Below are positions 16,398-24,882 of a stretch of DNA of 64,000 nucleotides, piece by piece (the stretch's first letter is position 1; every line of letters starts with the position of its first letter). The notes under the pieces were generated by a model, which saw nothing but the letters and a program-made list of their open reading frames with translations, searched no databases and was not told the DNA's origin. A program made the position numbers and the translations under genes. The stretch comes from Actinospineispora eucalypti (lineage in GTDB: Bacteria; Actinomycetota; Actinomycetes; Mycobacteriales; Pseudonocardiaceae), in contig JACHMT010000005.1 in NCBI GenBank assembly GCA_014208095.1, positions 124,001 to 188,000 on the forward strand, in the 5' to 3' direction.

Positions 16398-17297
16398 ATG
16401 AGGCTCACCGAGAAACCGATCCGCCGCATCGAGCGGGCTGTGCGACTCGACGGGGTCGCCGGTTCGGCGCGGGATCTGGTGCATCGTCTTCTTCGCCGGC
16501 GGCGGCTGAAGGACGCGCTGCATGGCGTCTGGCTGGGCCATCCGCTGCACCCGGCGCTGGCCCAACTGGCTTTGGGGTCGTTGCTGTCGGCGAGCCTGAT
16601 CGACCTGTGCGGCGGTCGGCGGCGCGACTCCAGCCGGTTGATCGTGGTCGGTTTGCTGGCCACCGGACCCACGGCGGCCGCGGGCTGGGCGGACTTCGCC
16701 GATGGGCATGAGGAACAACAGCGGGTGGGGCTGGTGCATGCCGCGCTGAATGCCACCGCCGTTGGCTGTTATGTCGGCGCGTTGGGTGCCCGTGCCCGCC
16801 GCTCGGGCCGCGGTCGGGGTCGGTCGGTGGCCGGCGGTGTACTGGCCGGGACGGCGGCCGCGCTGGGCGGACATCTGAGCTTCCGGATGGCCAGCGGGGC
16901 GAACCACGCGGAGGAGGTGCAGCACATCGGGCCGGAGAACTGGCAGCCGGTCGGCCCGGTGGCGGAGCTGCCGCTGGACCAGCCGGTCCGGCGGCTGATC
17001 GGTGAGGTGCCGGCGTTCGTGCTTCGTCGATCCGTGCGGGACGAGGGTGGAGAAACGATGGTCGTGCTGTCCGACCGGTGCCCGCATCTGTCCGCGCCGC
17101 TGCACGAGGGTGAGCTGAGCAGCGTGGACTGCCAGCCCCAGGTCACCTGCCCCTGGCATGGCAGCGTGTTTCGGGTTTCCGACGGCGAGGTGGTGCACGG
17201 CCCGGCGACCGCGCCGGTGCCCCGGTTCGACACCCGGGTGCGGAACGGGCTGCTGGAGGCGAAGGTGCGCACGCTGCCCGGCGTCTCGGCGAGCTGA
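16398..17297 (+). CDS. DUF2231-Rieske membrane protein
   Basis: A 299-residue protein that combines an N-terminal DUF2231 membrane domain (HGVWLGHPLHPALAQLALGS and about four helices to residue ~165) with a C-terminal Rieske [2Fe-2S] domain. The cluster ligands are in CPHLSAPLHEG and CPWHGSVFRVSDG (two Cys-x-His pairs). The ATG at 16398 gives a standard N-terminus; a GTG at 16362 would add 12 residues. The likely role is membrane-bound electron transfer with an unknown partner. It is 2 bp from the next gene and probably leads that operon. Confidence 0.87.
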   Translation: MRLTEKPIRRIERAVRLDGVAGSARDLVHRLLRRRRLKDALHGVWLGHPLHPALAQLALGSLLSASLIDLCGGRRRDSSRLIVVGLLATGPTAAAGWADFADGHEEQQRVGLVHAALNATAVGCYVGALGARARRSGRGRGRSVAGGVLAGTAAALGGHLSFRMASGANHAEEVQHIGPENWQPVGPVAELPLDQPVRRLIGEVPAFVLRRSVRDEGGETMVVLSDRCPHLSAPLHEGELSSVDCQPQVTCPWHGSVFRVSDGEVVHGPATAPVPRFDTRVRNGLLEAKVRTLPGVSAS

Positions 17298-17299
17298 TC

Positions 17300-18244
17300 G
17301 TGCTGCTCGAGCAGCGGGTGCGCGCGATGTTGGCCGGCGGTGAGCTCACGTTGCCGCTGCCCCGCGCCGGCGCCACGGCTCGGCGCTGGGCGCGGCTGGC
17401 CGACTGGGGACGGTGTGACCTGGAGGTCGCCCGGCTGGCGGAGGGGCACGCCGATGCGGTGGCGATCCTTTCCGAGGCGGGGCTGCTGGCCTGCGCCGAC
17501 GGGCTGTACGGCGTGTGGGCCGCCCGCCCCGGTGGTGTCGGTCCCCGGTTGACGGAGCGCGAAGGGCAGCTTCGGGTGGATGGGCTTGCCCGGTACTGCT
17601 CGGGCGCTCGGATGTTGGACCGTGCGCTGCTGGTCGTCGAGCCGCAAGCGGCCGAGTCGGCACCGCTGCTGGTCGAGGTGGCGATCCGGCAGGGCGGGGT
17701 GACGCCGGATCCGGACAGCTGGCGGGCGGCCGCGATGGCCGGTACGCAGACCTGGACGGTGAGCTTCACCGACGTCCCCGTGCACCGGCTGGTGGGCGGT
17801 CCCGGTTGGTACACCGAGCGCCCCGGGTTCGCCGCCGGGGGCGGCGGAGTGGCGGCGGTGTGGTGGGGCGGCGCGGCGGGCCTGCTGGACCGGGCCTTCG
17901 AGTCCGCCCGCGTCACCGGCGTGGACCCGCACCAGTGCGCGCAGCTGGGCGAGCTGCATGCCCTGCTCGCCGCCTGCCAGGCGCTGCTGCGGGCCACCGC
18001 CGACGAGCTGGACGCCGTCCCGGAGGCGGACCACCGGATGGCGCTGGCCACCGCGCGCGCCGCGGTGGAACACGGCTGCCGCGACACGCTGGACCGGCTG
18101 CCCAGGGCGACCGGACCCGGCCCGTTGGGCGGCGACCGCTGGTTCGCCGCCCAGCTCGCCAATCTGCAGGTCTACCTACGCCAGCATCACGGCGAGCGGG
18201 ACTTCGCCGAGCTGGCCACCGAGTTGCTCGCGGCACGCGGATGA
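17300..18244 (+). CDS. acyl-CoA dehydrogenase-like protein (short)
   Basis: A 314-residue protein resembling the acyl-CoA dehydrogenase fold but clearly shorter than the usual ~380. Recognisable parts are LARYCSGARMLDRALLVVE (mid domain), SWRAAAMAGTQTWTVSFTDV, VAAVWWGGAAGLLDRAFES and a C-terminal helical bundle ending LAEHQ-like (LANLQVYLRQHHGERDF). The canonical catalytic glutamate cannot be placed with confidence, so the activity is uncertain. GTG start 2 bp after the Rieske gene; the next ATG overlaps its stop. Its partners (deacetylase/methyltransferase and GT2) suggest modification of a glycan or glycolipid rather than beta-oxidation. Confidence 0.72.
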   Translation: MLLEQRVRAMLAGGELTLPLPRAGATARRWARLADWGRCDLEVARLAEGHADAVAILSEAGLLACADGLYGVWAARPGGVGPRLTEREGQLRVDGLARYCSGARMLDRALLVVEPQAAESAPLLVEVAIRQGGVTPDPDSWRAAAMAGTQTWTVSFTDVPVHRLVGGPGWYTERPGFAAGGGGVAAVWWGGAAGLLDRAFESARVTGVDPHQCAQLGELHALLAACQALLRATADELDAVPEADHRMALATARAAVEHGCRDTLDRLPRATGPGPLGGDRWFAAQLANLQVYLRQHHGERDFAELATELLAARG

Positions 18245-19527
18245 CCAACACCTCGCCCGAGCGGTGGACCGACGCCCTCGCCGCCCGCCGGCCGCCGACC
18301 CTGGAGCTGACCGGACACCGCAAGGTCGTGGCGCTCGCCGCGCACCCGGACGACGAAACGCTGGGCGTAGGAGGCACGCTCCGCGCGCTGCACCGCGCCG
18401 GGACCGAGACCACCCTGGTGGTGGCCACCGACGGCGAGGCCGCCTATCCCGGGCTGGACCGGCGTCGGCGGACCGAGCTCGCTCGCACGCGGCGCGCCGA
18501 GCTGTATGCCGCGCTGCACGCCGCCGGTCTCGAGGAGCTGCCGGTGCACTGGCTGGGGCTGCCGGACGGTCGGCTCGCCGAGCACCTCGGCGAACTCACC
18601 GAACGCCTTATCGGGCCGCTTGCCGGGGCCGACGCCTACCTGGCGCCGTGGACCGGTGACCCGCACCCGGACCATCGCGCGGTCGGTGGCGCGGCCTCCG
18701 CAGCCGCGGCCAGCACCACCTACGGCTGGGGTTACCCGATCTGGATGTGGGCCTGGATGCGCCCCGAGCAGCCGGAGATACCGTGGCGGCTGGCCAGGTC
18801 GCTCCCGCTCGGGGCGGGTGACCTGGTGGCCAAACGCGCCGCGTGTGCCCGGTACGTCTCCCAGCTGGATGAGCCGCCGCCCGGGTGCGAACCGGTGCTG
18901 CCCGCCGAGCTGCTGGCCGCCGCCGGCCGGTCCGCCGAGCTGGTATTCCGCGAACCCCGCCGGACCGGTGCGCCGCTGGACCGGTTCGCCCAGCTCTACG
19001 CCGGTGGCGCCGACCCGTGGGCGGAGCAGTCCTGGTACGAGCGACGCAAGCGGGCGGTGCTGTGTGCGAGCCTGCCCCGCGAGCGGTACCGGCACGGCTT
19101 TGAGCCCGGATGCGGCACCGGCGCACTGACCGTGGCGCTGGCCGGCCGGTGTGCACGGCTGGATGCCACCGAACCGGTGCCCGAGGCCGCCCGGCGGGCG
19201 CGGCGACGCGTCGAGGGCCGGCTAGGAGTGCGGGTGAGTGAGGCTCGGTTGCCGCGTGGGGTCCCGGCCGCGCCGATCGACCTGGTGGTGTTCAGCGAGG
19301 TCCTCTACTACCTCGACGATGCCACCCTGATGGCGACGCTGGATGCCACCCTGGCCGCCCTCGAGCCGGGTGGTGACCTGGTACTCGCGCACTGGCGCGG
19401 CTGGCCGGCCGAGGCACCCCGCGACGAGGCGGACACCGCCGGGCTGGTGCGCGCCCGCCCCGAGCTGGTCGAGCGCGCCGAACACCGCGATGAGCGGTTC
19501 GTGATCCGGGTACTGAGTCGGCCATGA
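18241..19527 (+). CDS. bifunctional PIG-L deacetylase / SAM methyltransferase
   Basis: A 428-residue two-domain fusion. Residues ~20-230 are a PIG-L/LmbE zinc deacetylase with VALAAHPDDETLG and GDPHPDHRAVG, the two zinc-binding motifs. Residues ~260-428 are a class I SAM methyltransferase of the NodS type, with GFEPGCGTGALTVALAG (SAM site) and DLVVFSEVLYYLDD. It probably removes an N-acetyl group from an amino sugar and methylates the product. ATGA overlaps on both sides link it tightly to the acyl-CoA dehydrogenase-like and GT2 genes. Confidence 0.87.
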   Translation: MTNTSPERWTDALAARRPPTLELTGHRKVVALAAHPDDETLGVGGTLRALHRAGTETTLVVATDGEAAYPGLDRRRRTELARTRRAELYAALHAAGLEELPVHWLGLPDGRLAEHLGELTERLIGPLAGADAYLAPWTGDPHPDHRAVGGAASAAAASTTYGWGYPIWMWAWMRPEQPEIPWRLARSLPLGAGDLVAKRAACARYVSQLDEPPPGCEPVLPAELLAAAGRSAELVFREPRRTGAPLDRFAQLYAGGADPWAEQSWYERRKRAVLCASLPRERYRHGFEPGCGTGALTVALAGRCARLDATEPVPEAARRARRRVEGRLGVRVSEARLPRGVPAAPIDLVVFSEVLYYLDDATLMATLDATLAALEPGGDLVLAHWRGWPAEAPRDEADTAGLVRARPELVERAEHRDERFVIRVLSRP

Positions 19528-20261
19528 TCGCTACGGTGATCGACGCGGTGGGCGTGGTACTGCCCGCGCACGACGAGGAGGACCTGATCCGGGAGTCCCT
19601 GCGCGGTGTGCGCGCGGCGCTTCGGGGCTTGGACGGGCAGTGCCGGACAGCGGTCACCGTCGTGCTCGACCGGTGCACCGACCGAACCCCGTCCCGGGTG
19701 GCCGCCGAACTGGCCGGATGGGCCGGCGCCCAGGTGCTGCCGGTGCACCATCGGCCGGCCGGCACGGGCGTCGGCTACCTGCGCGACCTGGGTGTGCGGG
19801 ACATCGTGCGCCGGTTGTCCCCGGTCGCGCCGGAGCGGATCTGGTTGCTCAGCACCGACGCGGACACCACGGTGCCGGAGTCCTGGGTGGCCGAGCACCT
19901 GCGGCACGCCCGGGCCGGCGCGCACGGCGTCGCCGGCCTGGCGGAACTCAGCGGCGAACCCGGGCTCAGTGCCGAGGCCCTGGAGCACTACCGAACCATC
20001 CTCGATGACGGCATGAACGGGGACACCCACCAGCACGTATACGCGGCAAACCTCGGTCTGCGCGCCGATGTCTACCACCGCTGTGGCGGGTTTCCTCTCG
20101 AGGGACCCGGCGAGGAGCACCGGCTGTGGCAAACCATGAGCACCGGCGGTCACCGCCTGCACCGTCCCACCCAACCGAGGGTGCGCACCAGCGCCCGGTT
20201 GCGCGGCCGCGCCGAGGGCGGGCTGGCGGACCTGCTGCGCGGCATCACCGAACGCAGGTGA
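19524..20261 (+). CDS. GT2 family glycosyltransferase
   Basis: A 245-residue GT-A fold glycosyltransferase. GVVLPAHDEEDLIRESLRG is the start of the nucleotide-binding fold, VVLDRCTDRTP follows, and LLSTDADTTVPESW holds the DxD-type metal site; GGFPLEGPGEEHRLW is the family 2 acceptor-side motif with the ED(H)-like catalytic region. No membrane helix is seen. ATG overlaps the previous stop by 4 bp. It completes a coupled trio likely to build or decorate a small glycan. Confidence 0.85.
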   Translation: MIATVIDAVGVVLPAHDEEDLIRESLRGVRAALRGLDGQCRTAVTVVLDRCTDRTPSRVAAELAGWAGAQVLPVHHRPAGTGVGYLRDLGVRDIVRRLSPVAPERIWLLSTDADTTVPESWVAEHLRHARAGAHGVAGLAELSGEPGLSAEALEHYRTILDDGMNGDTHQHVYAANLGLRADVYHRCGGFPLEGPGEEHRLWQTMSTGGHRLHRPTQPRVRTSARLRGRAEGGLADLLRGITERR

Positions 20262-20324
20262 CGGTTTAGCCAGGGTCGGCCGGGGTAACGGCATTTCGAC
20301 AACAATTCTCCGTACGGAGGCGCA

Positions 20325-20480
20325 ATGATTATCCTCGGCATTATTCTCTTGCTGGTCGGATGGATTACCCACATCTCCATCATCTCCACGGTGGGCAGCA
20401 TTCTGCTGGTCGTTGGTTTGATCCTGCTTTTGCTCGGTGCCGTGGGCCGCCCGCTGGCCGGGCGAAAGTGGTACTACTGA
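20325..20480 (+). CDS. 51-residue membrane protein (DUF6131-like)
   Basis: A tiny protein of two adjacent hydrophobic helices (MIILGIILLLVGWI and GSILLVVGLILLLLGAV) ending in the polar tail GRPLAGRKWYY. GGAGG lies 4 nt before the ATG, which supports real translation. Similar short proteins are widespread in actinobacteria near stress genes; function unknown. Confidence 0.7.
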   Translation: MIILGIILLLVGWITHISIISTVGSILLVVGLILLLLGAVGRPLAGRKWYY

Positions 20481-20594
20481 CCCGCCGTTGGCGGAGTGGG
20501 TGGCGCAGTGGCGACATCGTCACCAAAAACAATCAGTCAGCTCCCTTTCACGCCTCAACGGGGGCGTGCGGTCACACGCAGAAAGGTGGACAAT

Positions 20595-20834
20595 ATGGTT
20601 GACAAGGACAGCGGGCCTGAGGCCGGCGCCAAGGGAATCGTCGAGGACATCAAAGGCAAGGCCAAGGCGGCCGCCGGCGCTCTGACCGGCAAGGACTCAC
20701 TGCGTCGTGAGGGCGAGGCGCAGCAGGACAAGGCCGAGTCCCAGCGCGAGGTGGCGCGGAAGGAAGCCGAGGCGGAGAAGGCCCGCGCCGAGGCGGCGGC
20801 CAACGAGGCCCGCCAACGCGCCGAAGAGGCATAA
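20595..20834 (+). CDS. CsbD-like stress protein
   Basis: A 79-residue, highly charged, probably largely helical protein. KGIVEDIKGKAKAAAGALTG matches the CsbD family core, a general stress-induced group; the second half is a Glu/Ala/Lys-rich helix (ARKEAEAEKARAEAAANEAR). The ATG at 20595 with GAAAGGTGGA upstream is preferred over the longer frame. Function in the family is not established. Confidence 0.78.
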   Translation: MVDKDSGPEAGAKGIVEDIKGKAKAAAGALTGKDSLRREGEAQQDKAESQREVARKEAEAEKARAEAAANEARQRAEEA

Positions 20835-20951
20835 CAGGACACGCCTGGTGAGGACCGGACGCCGGCGGCGCCGTGATCGGCCCGTCGGCGCCCGTTTTGG
20901 GTCCACTGGCGGCGCCACACATAGAGCCGCTGGTAGCGGGTAGTCGATCGC

Positions 20952-21371
20952 ATGGCCAAGCAACCAACAACCCGTGAACCGAACCGGTCGGAGGAACCGC
21001 CCGAGCCCGATCTGTCCGTGTTCGACAAGTTCGCCACCAGCGCCAGCCGGTTGACCTCACGAGCGGTTTTCTTCGGTTTCTGCGTGCTCCTGGTGCTGCT
21101 CTGGGCGCCGTCGTTCCTGATCCTGGACAGCGTCGACACCTGGCAACTGGTGATCAACACCATCACTACGATCGTGACGTTCCTGCTCGTCGCGCTGCTG
21201 CAGAACACCCAGCGGCGGTCCGACGACGCGGTCCAGCACAAGTTGAACGCGATCGCGGACGCGCTGGCCGACCTGATGGACAGCGAAGCCGGTAACGAGC
21301 CACGTGACCTACAGAAGGACCGGCGGGACCTGATCAACGCGGTCGGTCTGGAGGAGCGGACCGGTAGCTAG
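20952..21371 (+). CDS. low-affinity iron permease family membrane protein
   Basis: A 139-residue protein with two hydrophobic helices (AVFFGFCVLLVLLWAPSFLI and VINTITTIVTFLLVALLQNT) and the signature LLQNTQRRSDDAVQHKLNAI of the low-affinity iron permease family. In bacteria an iron transport role is not proven. The N-terminal ~30 residues are polar. It follows the CsbD-like gene by 117 bp. Confidence 0.83.
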   Translation: MAKQPTTREPNRSEEPPEPDLSVFDKFATSASRLTSRAVFFGFCVLLVLLWAPSFLILDSVDTWQLVINTITTIVTFLLVALLQNTQRRSDDAVQHKLNAIADALADLMDSEAGNEPRDLQKDRRDLINAVGLEERTGS

Positions 21372-21404
21372 CGCCGGCGGCATGGCGGAAGGGTTGTTGC
21401 GCCG

Positions 21405-22007
21405 CTACCCGGTGCCCCTTCTCGGCCCGCCGCAAGGCGGCCACGCTGCCGCCGAAGCCCGAGGCGACGACCAGCCAGTTGTAGTCGAGCGACTCCGCGG
21501 CTGGGCCAGAAGGTCGCGGAGCGCGAGCCTGGCCGATCCGAGCAGGGACAGCGGGTGGGCCGCCCCGGTCGCGGCGATTCCGTCGGTGAACGGGCACTGG
21601 CTGACCACGGCGGCGACGCCGCCGTCGCGGGCGGCGGCGGTCTGCACATGGCCGCCGCCGAACGAGGTGCCCCACAGCGCGATCCGTGTCGGGTCGATCT
21701 CCCGCGGGACGCGCGCGTAGGCGAGCGCGGCCGCCCGGTCCTCGAGCTGGCGCCCGATGTCCAGCAGCTGCCGCGGCTGCCCGCCGCTGTCACCGAAGTG
21801 CCGGTAGGCGAACACCAGCGCGGCGATGCCCGCCTCGGCGAACCGACGCGCGAACGGCTCCAAACCGTCCTCACGGGTGCCGCCCAGGCCGTGCCCGAGG
21901 ATCACCAGCGGCGCTCGCCCGGTCTCGGGGAGAAACAGCCAGGCGCGGCACTCGTCGCCGGAGGAGGGAAAGGCGACCTCGTGTCGGGCGACGGCTTCGT
22001 TGCTCAC
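21405..22007 (-). pseudogene. truncated alpha/beta hydrolase joined to a GMC oxidoreductase fragment
   Basis: On the minus strand, GTG at 22005-22007 begins a dienelactone-hydrolase-like alpha/beta hydrolase: LVILGHGLGGTREDGLEPF, then IALWGTSFGGGHVQTAAA (nucleophile motif G-x-S-x-G). At about 21510 this ends inside the fold, before the Asp and His of the triad. In another frame, immediately after, the sequence YNWLVVASGFGGSVAALRR followed by AEKGHRVA is the FAD-binding start of a GMC/cholesterol oxidase, which itself breaks off within ~30 residues. This looks like a deletion that fused the front of two genes. The start lies 8 nt after the ATPase stop, so it would be translated with it. Confidence 0.7.
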
Positions 22008-22015
22008 GGCCGTGT

Positions 22016-23989
22016 TCAGGCGGGGTTGCTTGCGCGGCGCCAGGCGGTGTCGCGTAGGAGGCGTAGGCCGTTGAGGCCGACGAGGATGGTGGAGCCTTCG
22101 TGGCCGGCGACTCCGAGGGGTAGTGGCAGCGTGCCGAACAGGTCCCAGAGCACCAGGCCGGTGATGAAGGCCGCGGCGATGACCAGGTTCGCGGTGACCA
22201 CTCGTCGGGCCCGTCGGGCCAGCGTGATGAGGGTGGGGATGGTGGTGAGGTCGTCGCGGATGATGATCGCGTCGGCGGTGTGCAGGGTCAGGTCGGAGCC
22301 GGCCCTGCCCATGGCGATGCCGGTGTGCGCGGCGGCGAGGGCCGGGGCGTCGTTGATGCCGTCGCCCACGACGGTGACCCGGTGCTGGCCGGTTTCGAGT
22401 TCGCGCACGGCGCTGACCTTGTCCTCGGGCAGCAGGCCCGCGCGGATGTCGGTGATGCCGGCCTGGCGGGCGATGTGACTGGCGGTGGTGTGGTTGTCGC
22501 CGGTGAGCAGGACCGGCGCCACACCGGTGAGCCGGGTGAGCGCGGCGATGGTCGGGGTGGCCTCGGGGCGGATTGGGTCGGTGATGGCCAGCACGGCGAC
22601 CGGGTGGCGGTCGCACAGCATGATCACCGCTGTGTCTCCCCGTTGGCGCACGGCATCGACGGCGGCGCGGGCCGTCGGGGAACCCTCGGGCAGGAGTGCG
22701 TGGGGGGCGCCGATCTCGACGAGCCGGCCCTCGACCCGCGCCGAGATGCCTCGGCCGGGGTGCGCCTGGAAGTTCTCCGCTGTGGGTAGTTCGAGTCCTC
22801 GGGCGCGGGCGGCCGCGCGCATGGCCGAGGCGAGGGGGTGTTCGCTGGGGTACTCGGCCGCCGCGGCCACGCGCAGCAGCGCGTCCGCGCTGGTGCCCGC
22901 GGCGGGCAGCACGTGCAGGCCGGTGAGCTCGGGCACGCCCCGGGTCAGGGTGCCGGTCTTGTCGAACGCCACCCGCGTGGTCGAGCCGAGCCGCTCGAGG
23001 GCGACGGCGGACTTCACCAGCACACCGTGGCGCCCGGCGTTGGCGATCACCGCGAGCAGCGGCGGCATGGTGGCCAGCACCACCGCGCAGGGTGAGGCCA
23101 CGATCATGAAGGTCATCGCCCGCAACAGCGACTCCCGCACCCCGGTGCCCCACAGCAGCGGCAGGGCGAAGATCGCGAGGGTGGCGATCACCATCCCCAG
23201 CGAGTAGTGCTGCTCGACCTTCTCGATGAACAGCTGGGTGCGGGCCTTGGTTCGGCTGGCCTGCTCGACCAGGCCGGCGATCCGGGCCACCACCGATTCG
23301 CCCGCCCGTCGCGCCACCCGGATGCGCAGCGCGCCGGTGCCGTTGAGGGTGCCGGCCAACACCGCGTCACCCGCCGTCTTGTCGGCGGGCAGGGGCTCCC
23401 CGGTGATGGCGGCCTGATTGACCTCGCTGGCCCCGCTGATCACCTTTCCGTCGGCCGGGATCCGTTCGCCGGGCCGCGCCAGCACCACATCGCCCACCTC
23501 CAGGTCCACGAGCGCGACGGTCCGCTCGCCGCCGTCGGGGTCCAACCGGGTTGTGGTGTCGGGCGCCAGGTCCAGCAACCCGCGCACCGAGTCCTCGGTC
23601 CGCGCGGTGGCCAGTGCCTCCAACGCGCCGGAGGTGGCGAAGATGACGATCAGCAGCGCGCCGTCCAGAACCTGCCCGATCGCCGCCGCGCCGAGCGCGG
23701 CCACCACCATCAACAGGTCCACGTCCAGCGTCTTCTCGCGCAGCGCCCGCAACCCCGCCAGGCCAGGTTCCCAACCGCCAGCCAGGTAGCAGGCCAGGTA
23801 CAACGCCCACCACAACCACGACGGGCCACCCGAGAACTGCGCGACCAGCCCGGCCAGGAACAGTGCGACGGCGATACCGGCCCAGCGCGCTTCGGGAACG
23901 GCGATCAGCCGCGCCCACCGCGCCCCGGGATCGGCCGCAAATGGGGACGGCCCGGCGGACTGCTCGGCCAGGGTGGCGGACTGGGGCAC
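22016..23989 (-). CDS. ctpJ: P1B-4 type metal-transporting ATPase (CtpJ/CtpD-like)
   Basis: A 657-residue heavy-metal P-type ATPase. Visible motifs: ITGEPLPADK (actuator TGE), MIVASPCAVVLATMPPLL (membrane SPC), FDKTGTLTRG (phosphorylation), SEHPLASAM (HP), GDGINDAPALA (hinge) and HEGSTILVGLNGLRLL at the end. SPC together with the C-terminal HEG(G/S)T motif defines the P1B-4 class, which exports Co2+ and related metals (Ni, Fe). The GTG at 23987-23989 is chosen because GGAGG lies 6 nt upstream; the frame is open to 24058 but lacks a site there. The divergent gene is an NmtR orthologue, the known regulator of such an ATPase in Mycobacterium tuberculosis. Confidence 0.9.
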   Translation of the reverse strand: MPQSATLAEQSAGPSPFAADPGARWARLIAVPEARWAGIAVALFLAGLVAQFSGGPSWLWWALYLACYLAGGWEPGLAGLRALREKTLDVDLLMVVAALGAAAIGQVLDGALLIVIFATSGALEALATARTEDSVRGLLDLAPDTTTRLDPDGGERTVALVDLEVGDVVLARPGERIPADGKVISGASEVNQAAITGEPLPADKTAGDAVLAGTLNGTGALRIRVARRAGESVVARIAGLVEQASRTKARTQLFIEKVEQHYSLGMVIATLAIFALPLLWGTGVRESLLRAMTFMIVASPCAVVLATMPPLLAVIANAGRHGVLVKSAVALERLGSTTRVAFDKTGTLTRGVPELTGLHVLPAAGTSADALLRVAAAAEYPSEHPLASAMRAAARARGLELPTAENFQAHPGRGISARVEGRLVEIGAPHALLPEGSPTARAAVDAVRQRGDTAVIMLCDRHPVAVLAITDPIRPEATPTIAALTRLTGVAPVLLTGDNHTTASHIARQAGITDIRAGLLPEDKVSAVRELETGQHRVTVVGDGINDAPALAAAHTGIAMGRAGSDLTLHTADAIIIRDDLTTIPTLITLARRARRVVTANLVIAAAFITGLVLWDLFGTLPLPLGVAGHEGSTILVGLNGLRLLRDTAWRRASNPA

Positions 23990-24034
23990 GCGAAACCTCC
24001 ATCGCCGCAGTGACTGGCCACCACAGTAGGAGGA

Positions 24035-24066
24035 ATATATGAAGAGGTCATCATGCATAGATGATT
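24035..24066. promoter_or_regulatory. candidate NmtR operator between ctpJ and nmtR
   Basis: The 105-bp divergent region holds an AT-rich island unlike its surroundings. ATGA and TCAT (24039-24042 and 24048-24051) form an inverted repeat with 5-nt spacing, and ATCAT (24050-24054) faces ATGAT (24061-24065). ArsR-family sensors bind such imperfect dyads over the promoter. The exact half-sites are not certain. Confidence 0.5.
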
Positions 24067-24094
24067 GGCTGTTCAGGGATTAAGCTGGCCCGCC

Positions 24095-24466
24095 ATGGGA
24101 CACGGGACCTCCGGCCAGGCGCCGCCTGCCGCCCGCCTCGACGCCGTCACGGCCGGGCACGTGGCCACCACGCTGCAGGCGCTGGCCACACCGAGCAGGC
24201 TGCTCATCCTCACCGAGCTGCGCCACGGCCCGCTCCCGGTCACCGCCCTCGCCGAAGCCGTCGGCATGGAACAGTCGGCCGTGTCCCATCAGCTCCGACT
24301 GCTGCGCAACCTCGGCCTGGTGACCGGCACCCGCACCGGGCGCAGCATCGTCTACAGCCTCTACGACAACCACGTCGCCCAACTGCTTGACGAAGCCATC
24401 TACCACAGCGAGCATCTGCGACTGGGCCTCGCCGACGGCGCCGCTACGGCCGCCGAACCGGGTTGA
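24095..24466 (+). CDS. nmtR: NmtR-type nickel/cobalt sensing ArsR repressor
   Basis: A 123-residue ArsR/SmtB repressor that is close to M. tuberculosis NmtR over its full length as recalled. It begins MGHG, supplying the N-terminal Gly-His ligands. The DNA-binding helices are LAEAVGMEQSAVSHQLRLLR. The alpha-5 metal site is intact in DNHVAQLLDEAIYHSEH, giving Asp91, His93, His104 and His107. It should release the ctpJ promoter when Ni2+ or Co2+ binds. The ATG at 24095 is fixed by this functional N-terminus; the frame is open 30 bp further. Confidence 0.92.
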   Translation: MGHGTSGQAPPAARLDAVTAGHVATTLQALATPSRLLILTELRHGPLPVTALAEAVGMEQSAVSHQLRLLRNLGLVTGTRTGRSIVYSLYDNHVAQLLDEAIYHSEHLRLGLADGAATAAEPG

Positions 24467-24882
24467 TCGGCAGAGCCGTCTACGACGGGCCGTAGTAGGA
24501 GGGTCCCGCGGTGCGCGGCTGCGGGAGGGCGACCTGCGCTTCATCGCATTGCCACCCACCGCGACCCTGCCCGGCCCAGCCGCGCGAGCACGTGCCGGAC
24601 CGGATAGTCGCGCCCTGCGTGCCGGCCACCGACGCCCCGGCACCGGCCAACGGCACCACCCTCTACGAATGCCACCGACCAGTCAGGTGGGCACAGTCGC
24701 CAGCCGCTGACCCCCTGCAGGGCGTCACCAGGCCTGTCACCTGCGATTTTCGGGGTAACCCTACCTGTCGAGCGGGATCTCCCCCGGCGGGTTCGGGTGT
24801 GCTCACCATGGTTCGGCGCGAGCCGTGGCAGCACTGTGTGTCCGGACACGAAACTCCAGGTCAAGAAGCGAGGCGAGTTGTC
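24467..24882 (+). other. gene-free leader upstream of the sbnA-like operon
   Basis: About 415 bases with no convincing gene, although the reading frame of the next gene stays open through most of it. The continuation shows no family similarity and no good ribosome site. It should contain the promoter of the sbnA-pls-tauD unit. I see a short GGGGTAACCC near 24753 but no convincing full iron or zinc box. Confidence 0.5.

Noticed and set aside
24740..24770. Iron-regulator (IdeR/DmdR) box upstream of sbnA
   Set aside because: Only the central GGTAACC-like part is present; the flanking TTAG and CTAA parts are missing.
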